Shown here in pieces: positions 8,198 through 10,152 of a DNA stretch of 10,152 nucleotides. The position numbers and the translations under genes are program-made. Origin of the DNA: Verrucomicrobiota bacterium (GTDB taxonomy: Bacteria; Verrucomicrobiota; Verrucomicrobiia; Limisphaerales; UBA1412). The notes beneath the pieces are model-generated. The model ran no database searches and was not told the DNA's origin. It saw only the letters and a list, made by a program, of their open reading frames with translations. The stretch is taken from positions 1 through 10,152 of the forward strand of contig JAFZAR010000357.1 in assembly GCA_017557085.1 (NCBI GenBank), read 5' to 3'. How positions within the stretch are numbered: position 1 is the stretch's first letter; each line of letters starts with the position of its first letter.

Positions 8198-8221
8198 TTT
8201 TTAATACATCATACTGATAAC

Positions 8222-8257
8222 AAAAGACGTCATCGGGATACCGGTGGCGTCTTTTTT
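8222..8257 (+). terminator. Rho-independent terminator of the efflux operon
   Basis: A 15-bp stem (8222-8236 with 8241-8255, two G-U pairs) closes on the 4-base loop GATA and runs into six T residues (8252-8257). The outer part pairs AAAAGACG with CGTCTTTT and the inner part pairs CATCGG with CCGGTG. It is 24 bases past the channel gene and separates the operon from the next promoter. The A-rich 5' side could also let it work in the opposite direction. Confidence 0.92.
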
Positions 8258-8277
8258 GCGAATAATTTAGAGAGAGA

Positions 8278-8306
8278 TTGCCCCCCGGAGAAAGGTGTGT
8301 TATCTT
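8278..8306 (+). promoter_or_regulatory. Predicted promoter of the phosphotriesterase-like gene (near-leaderless)
   Basis: TTGCCC (8278-8283) and TATCTT (8301-8306) are 17 bases apart. A start about 7 bases past the -10 falls at 8313-8314, the position of the ATG itself, so the mRNA would be leaderless or nearly so. The purine-rich GGAGAAAGG at 8287-8295 lies inside the promoter spacer and is too far (18 bases) from the ATG to act as a normal ribosome site. The promoter follows directly after the terminator. Confidence 0.5.
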
Positions 8307-8313
8307 TAGACGC

Positions 8314-9411
8314 ATGAACAGGAGAGCTTTCTTGTTGATGTCTGCGGCCGGTGCTTTAGCCGTAACCGCAAAATGCGCAGCGATTTCCATGCCTTCCGTT
8401 TTCGGAAGGGATTCTGAGGCAAAACTGCCCGATCTGTGTGTGGGCAGAGTTATGACAGTGAACGGGGATATTCGTCCCTCTAAAATGGGGATGACACTGC
8501 CTCATGAATATTTGGTTCGCGATTTTGATGGATTACACGGTGGAAGCGCTATCCGCTACGACATGGAGAAAGCATTTAATCTTTTGATGCCGTACCTGTT
8601 AGCATTGAAACGCGCCGGCTGCGATACACTGGTGGAGTGTACACCGGTTTATATTGGGCGCAATGTTCGCTTTTTGCAGCGTCTGTCCAAAGCCTCCGGA
8701 TTGAATATCCTGACCAATACCGGCTGCAGTGGAATGGATAAAAACCGATACCTGCCCGAATACGTGAGAACAGATACGATTGAAGATATCGCATTCCGTT
8801 GGATAAGAGAATCTTGGTATGGAATCGGGGATACAGGGATACGGCCGGGGTTTATTCAGATCGGAGTTGAGGGAACAGGTTTGTCTGCGGTGCATGGAAA
8901 ACTTTTCCAAGCCGCGGGAAAGGCTCATCTGCAAACAGGACTGCCGATCATGGTCCATGCTTCGGATTCTATCTCGGTTTTGGAAGGACTGAGCCTGCTG
9001 CGGAAAGAAGGCGTGGATGCCAGCGCGCTGATCTGGTCGCATACCGCGGAAAGCGATACAGCGGATCTCTTGGAAGTAACACGCTTAGGAGCTTGGGTTT
9101 GCATGGACAATGTAAAAACAGCGAGCATTACGGAATCGGTAAAAACACTCTATCGGCTGAAAAAAGCGGATATGCTGGATCATGTGCTGATATCCCAGGC
9201 GCATTACTGGACTGTGGATGAAAAACGTGAGCTGAAAAAAATGGGTGAGGACCGAATGTACCTGACGATCTTCAATAAACTCATTCCGCGCTTGGAAAAA
9301 GCCAACTTCAGCCGATCCGATATCCGCCGCCTGACAGAGAAAAATCCCCAGAAAGCGTTTGAGATATCCGTGCGCAAAGGAAAAACACACAAAAAATATC
9401 TGCTGTTTTAA
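8314..9411 (+). CDS. Tat-exported phosphotriesterase-family protein with degenerate metal site
   Basis: A TIM-barrel amidohydrolase-superfamily protein of 365 aa. The N-terminus MNRRAFLLMSAAGALAV is a Tat-type signal (RRAFLL), so it is probably exported folded. Family landmarks are the GDIRPSKMGMTLPHE segment (about 51-65), LVECTPVYIGR (106-116), LNILTNTGCSG and IRPGFIQIGVEG (about 176-187). Of the six canonical binuclear-metal ligands three remain: first His (H64), H215 (IMVHAS) and H243 (IWSHT). The second His of the usual HEH is Y66, the bridging carboxylated Lys (usual FIKIG) is Q182, and the aspartate (usual IS[QH]DAG) is A296. It may bind one metal through other residues, use a different chemistry, or be a non-catalytic binding protein. 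I chose ATG 8314 over TTG 8278 for the Tat signal. Its promoter follows the efflux terminator, so no link to the pump is implied. Confidence 0.88.
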   Translation: MNRRAFLLMSAAGALAVTAKCAAISMPSVFGRDSEAKLPDLCVGRVMTVNGDIRPSKMGMTLPHEYLVRDFDGLHGGSAIRYDMEKAFNLLMPYLLALKRAGCDTLVECTPVYIGRNVRFLQRLSKASGLNILTNTGCSGMDKNRYLPEYVRTDTIEDIAFRWIRESWYGIGDTGIRPGFIQIGVEGTGLSAVHGKLFQAAGKAHLQTGLPIMVHASDSISVLEGLSLLRKEGVDASALIWSHTAESDTADLLEVTRLGAWVCMDNVKTASITESVKTLYRLKKADMLDHVLISQAHYWTVDEKRELKKMGEDRMYLTIFNKLIPRLEKANFSRSDIRRLTEKNPQKAFEISVRKGKTHKKYLLF

Positions 9412-9423
9412 AATAAGAAAAGA

Positions 9424-9452
9424 TTGCTGTCTTTAAAAATAATTTGTATATT
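9424..9452 (+). promoter_or_regulatory. Predicted promoter of the tRNA-Val transcript
   Basis: TTGCTG (9424-9429) and TATATT (9447-9452) are spaced by 17 bases in an AT-rich stretch just after the phosphotriesterase-like gene. Transcription would start near 9459, the first base of a hairpin, and run about 95 bases before the tRNA. The spacing is ideal but the -35 matches only partly. Confidence 0.5.
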
Positions 9453-9458
9453 TTGGCA

Positions 9459-9540
9459 GTGCCGTTCGTGCGGAATGCCGGCACAATGAAGTTTCCCGCC
9501 TGTTTGGCGAGAACCAGGAGTTAAGTCTGACCTTAACTCC
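9459..9540 (+). other. Structured leader upstream of tRNA-Val (three hairpins)
   Basis: Three inverted repeats follow one another. GTGCCG (9459-9464) pairs with CGGCAC (9479-9484). CGCC (9497-9500) pairs with GGCG (9506-9509). A perfect 9-bp stem pairs GGAGTTAAG (9517-9525) with CTTAACTCC (9532-9540) around the loop TCTGAC. CCAGG (9514-9518) could also pair with CCTGG (9551-9555), which includes the first two tRNA bases. It may be a processed 5' leader or a small RNA; no reading frame of note is present and no T-run ends the third stem. Confidence 0.5.
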
Positions 9541-9553
9541 GATAACCAATCCT

Positions 9554-9629
9554 GGACGATTAACTCAGCGGTTAGAGTGTCTGCTTTACACGCAGGATGT
9601 CGGGGGTTCAAATCCCTCATCGTCCACCA
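9554..9629 (+). tRNA. tRNA-Val (anticodon UAC), CCA encoded
   Basis: The 76-base sequence folds as a complete cloverleaf. The 7-bp acceptor stem pairs GGACGAT (9554-9560) with ATCGTCC (9619-9625). The D stem pairs ACTC with GAGT, and the anticodon stem TCTGC pairs with GCAGG. The T arm has the loop TTCAAAT. The anticodon is TAC at 9587-9589 with T before and A after it, which reads GUA valine codons and other GUN by wobble. The discriminator is A9626 and CCA (9627-9629) is in the gene. A run of six T (9630-9635) follows directly and could help end the transcript. Confidence 0.96.
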
Positions 9630-9662
9630 TTTTTTATACTTCTACGGTTCTTTGTTTTTCTC

Positions 9663-9691
9663 TATTTTAATCAATATACCATTGATAAATA
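9663..9691. repeat. AT-rich inverted repeat after tRNA-Val
   Basis: ATCAAT (9670-9675) and ATTGAT (9681-9686) are complementary around the loop ATACC. The pairing continues through TATTT (9663-9667) and AAATA (9687-9691) with a two-base bulge (TA, 9668-9669). No T-run follows, so it is a poor terminator. It could be a structured tRNA trailer or part of the AT-rich region. Confidence 0.45.
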
Positions 9692-9739
9692 GAATGTTAT
9701 GATGGTTGTTATCGCCTTTCAAGGGTGTTAATTTTATAC

Positions 9740-9767
9740 TTGACTTTTTAGAGTGAATTACTACTTT
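9740..9767 (+). promoter_or_regulatory. Possible promoter directed toward the right edge
   Basis: TTGACT (9740-9745) and TACTTT (9762-9767) lie 16 bases apart. No gene follows within the window, so a transcript from here would have a leader of at least 370 bases or be a non-coding RNA. AT-rich DNA yields such matches easily. Confidence 0.25.
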
Positions 9768-9810
9768 TTGCAGTTTTTTGAGTAAATTTGAGAAAAATGT
9801 TGCTAAAATT

Positions 9811-9854
9811 GTTGGTGAGTGTTGGTAAAAGTGTTGGTAATTTTTACCGTTGGT
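9811..9854 (+). repeat. Short GTTGGT direct-repeat cluster
   Basis: GTTGGT occurs at 9811, 9821, 9833 and 9849, all on the plus strand. Two copies sit in a tandem AGTGTTGGTAA unit of 12-bp period (9818-9828 and 9830-9840). GGTAA (9836-9840) and TTACC (9844-9848) form a small inverted repeat between the third and fourth copies. The arrangement resembles binding-site iterons more than a CRISPR array. Confidence 0.6.
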
Positions 9855-9878
9855 ATATGATAAAAACACATTGTTTTA

Positions 9879-9887
9879 TTTTTCACA
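9879..9887 (+). promoter_or_regulatory. DnaA-box-like site (loose consensus)
   Basis: TTTTTCACA fits TTWTNCACA fully but differs from the strict TTATNCACA at one base. Alone it means little in T-rich DNA. It is listed because two better boxes lie downstream. Confidence 0.3.
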
Positions 9888-9904
9888 AAAGAGTTCATTT
9901 TTAT

Positions 9905-10008
9905 TCAATGGTGTTTTGTTGAGAATATCCTGATTCTTCAACAAAAAATAAAGAGTGATGGAACCATTGAGTAAGAAACGTATTGTTTATTGTACTTGAA
10001 TCAATGGT
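9905..10008. repeat. Three copies of TCAATGGT in alternating orientation
   Basis: TCAATGGT occurs at 9905-9912 and 10001-10008 on the plus strand, and as ACCATTGA at 9963-9970. The first two copies form an inverted pair that encloses the hairpin at 9914-9946, which would give a larger stem-loop. The third copy ends two bases before the perfect DnaA box. The function is unknown. Confidence 0.5.
9914..9946. repeat. AT-rich 13-bp hairpin with one bulge
   Basis: TTTTGTTGA plus GAAT (9914-9926) pair with ATTC (9933-9936) and TCAACAAAA (9938-9946), leaving T9937 bulged and the loop ATCCTG. The stem is long and AT-rich and is flanked by T- and A-tracts on both sides. It could be a weak bidirectional terminator or an origin-type secondary structure. 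Confidence 0.6.
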
Positions 10009-10010
10009 TG

Positions 10011-10019
10011 TTATCCACA
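10011..10019 (+). promoter_or_regulatory. Perfect DnaA box
   Basis: TTATCCACA matches the strict high-affinity DnaA box consensus. It lies in the AT-rich gene-free region two bases after a TCAATGGT repeat copy. Confidence 0.5.
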
Positions 10020-10052
10020 TGGATCCTTATTGATGAAAAAGACTGTCAACTA

Positions 10053-10061
10053 TATGGATAA
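10053..10061 (-). promoter_or_regulatory. DnaA-box-like site, one mismatch
   Basis: On the minus strand this reads TTATCCATA, one base from the TTATCCACA box. It is inverted relative to the perfect box, with 33 bases between them. Confidence 0.35.
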
Positions 10062-10152
10062 TGGTTCTTTATGTCACAAAACCCATCTACAAACCTATTT
10101 TATACTATAACATACTTTATATGAGTTCAATCCTGTCCAAAATAAAAAGGCG

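Larger units (their letters stand above)
9630..10152. other. AT-rich gene-free region; candidate replication origin or long regulatory region
   Basis: No credible gene lies in these roughly 520 bases and the base composition drops sharply to AT. It holds a perfect DnaA box TTATCCACA at 10011-10019, a one-mismatch box on the other strand at 10053-10061 (TTATCCATA), and TTTTTCACA at 9879-9887, which fits the looser TTWTNCACA consensus. It also has a cluster of GTTGGT repeats, a triple TCAATGGT repeat and several AT-rich hairpins. Such a mix is common at oriC, but three boxes are few and the window ends before any dnaA, rpmH or mnmG neighbour. A regulatory region for a gene beyond 10152 is the main alternative. 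Confidence 0.35.

Noticed and set aside
8278..8313. TTG start at 8278 for the phosphotriesterase-like gene.
   Set aside because: It would bury the Tat twin-arginine motif inside the chain and overlaps the likely -35 element.
9415..9435. Terminator for the phosphotriesterase-like gene at AAAAGA...TCTTT.
   Set aside because: Only about 5 bp of A-T-rich pairing and no T-run; it also overlaps the predicted tRNA promoter.
9454..9469. Second sigma-54 promoter at TTGGCAGTGCC near the tRNA leader.
   Set aside because: No GC falls 10 bases after the GG, so the -12 element is missing.
9408..9620. Minus-strand frame of 70 codons over the tRNA.
   Set aside because: It reads through the complement of tRNA-Val, a well-known source of false hypothetical proteins.
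9554..9629. tRNA-Val as the attachment site of an integrated element.
   Set aside because: No second copy of the tRNA 3' end and no integrase gene were seen in the window.
9811..9854. GTTGGT repeats as a CRISPR array.
   Set aside because: The units are far too short and unevenly spaced and no cas gene is present.
9642..9869. Minus-strand frame of 75 codons in the AT-rich region.
   Set aside because: It is rich in Lys, Asn, Ile and His as expected from AT-rich DNA, lacks a domain and a convincing ribosome site, and covers the repeat cluster.

Overview
The window comes from a Gram-negative (diderm) bacterium. It encodes a complete three-part RND efflux pump with two lipoprotein components, a Tat-type exported protein, and sigma-54 regulation. 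Coding regions have moderate GC, while the right-hand end is sharply AT-rich. The mix of a sigma-54 enhancer-binding protein with a GAF domain, a Tat-exported phosphotriesterase-like protein and weakly marked ribosome sites would fit the PVC/Lentisphaerota-type or another environmental or gut Gram-negative lineage. That placement is a guess; nothing seen fixes the phylum.

Layout. (1) 22-1659, minus strand: a GAF/AAA+/Fis sigma-54-dependent activator. (2) 1660-1901: a divergent control region. It holds a near-perfect 32-bp palindrome (1710-1741), a possible IHF/bend site, and a textbook -24/-12 promoter (1811-1828) pointing at the efflux operon. The palindrome centre lies about 112 bp upstream of the predicted start of transcription, the usual place for an enhancer site. 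(3) 1902-8197, plus strand: a four-gene operon of a thioredoxin-fold protein without the first active-site cysteine, a membrane-fusion lipoprotein, an HAE-1 RND transporter and a NodT/OprM-type outer-membrane channel. It is closed by a strong intrinsic terminator (8222-8257). (4) 8314-9411: a Tat-exported phosphotriesterase-family protein that has lost three of the six canonical metal ligands, read from a promoter that predicts a nearly leaderless mRNA. (5) 9554-9629: tRNA-Val(UAC), preceded by a structured leader. (6) 9630-10152: about 520 bases of AT-rich DNA with no credible gene. It carries DnaA-box-like sites, short direct repeats and hairpins, so it is a candidate replication origin or a long regulatory region for a gene beyond the right edge.

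How the parts fit. The best reading of the left two thirds is one sensor-effector module. The activator, with a four-cysteine cluster in its GAF domain, binds the palindrome and switches on a sigma-54 promoter. That promoter makes the pump plus a single-cysteine thioredoxin-fold (SxxC) protein. Sigma-54 control of an AcrAB-TolC-type pump is uncommon, and the cysteine features on both the sensor and the thioredoxin-fold protein suggest, without proving, a redox or electrophile signal.
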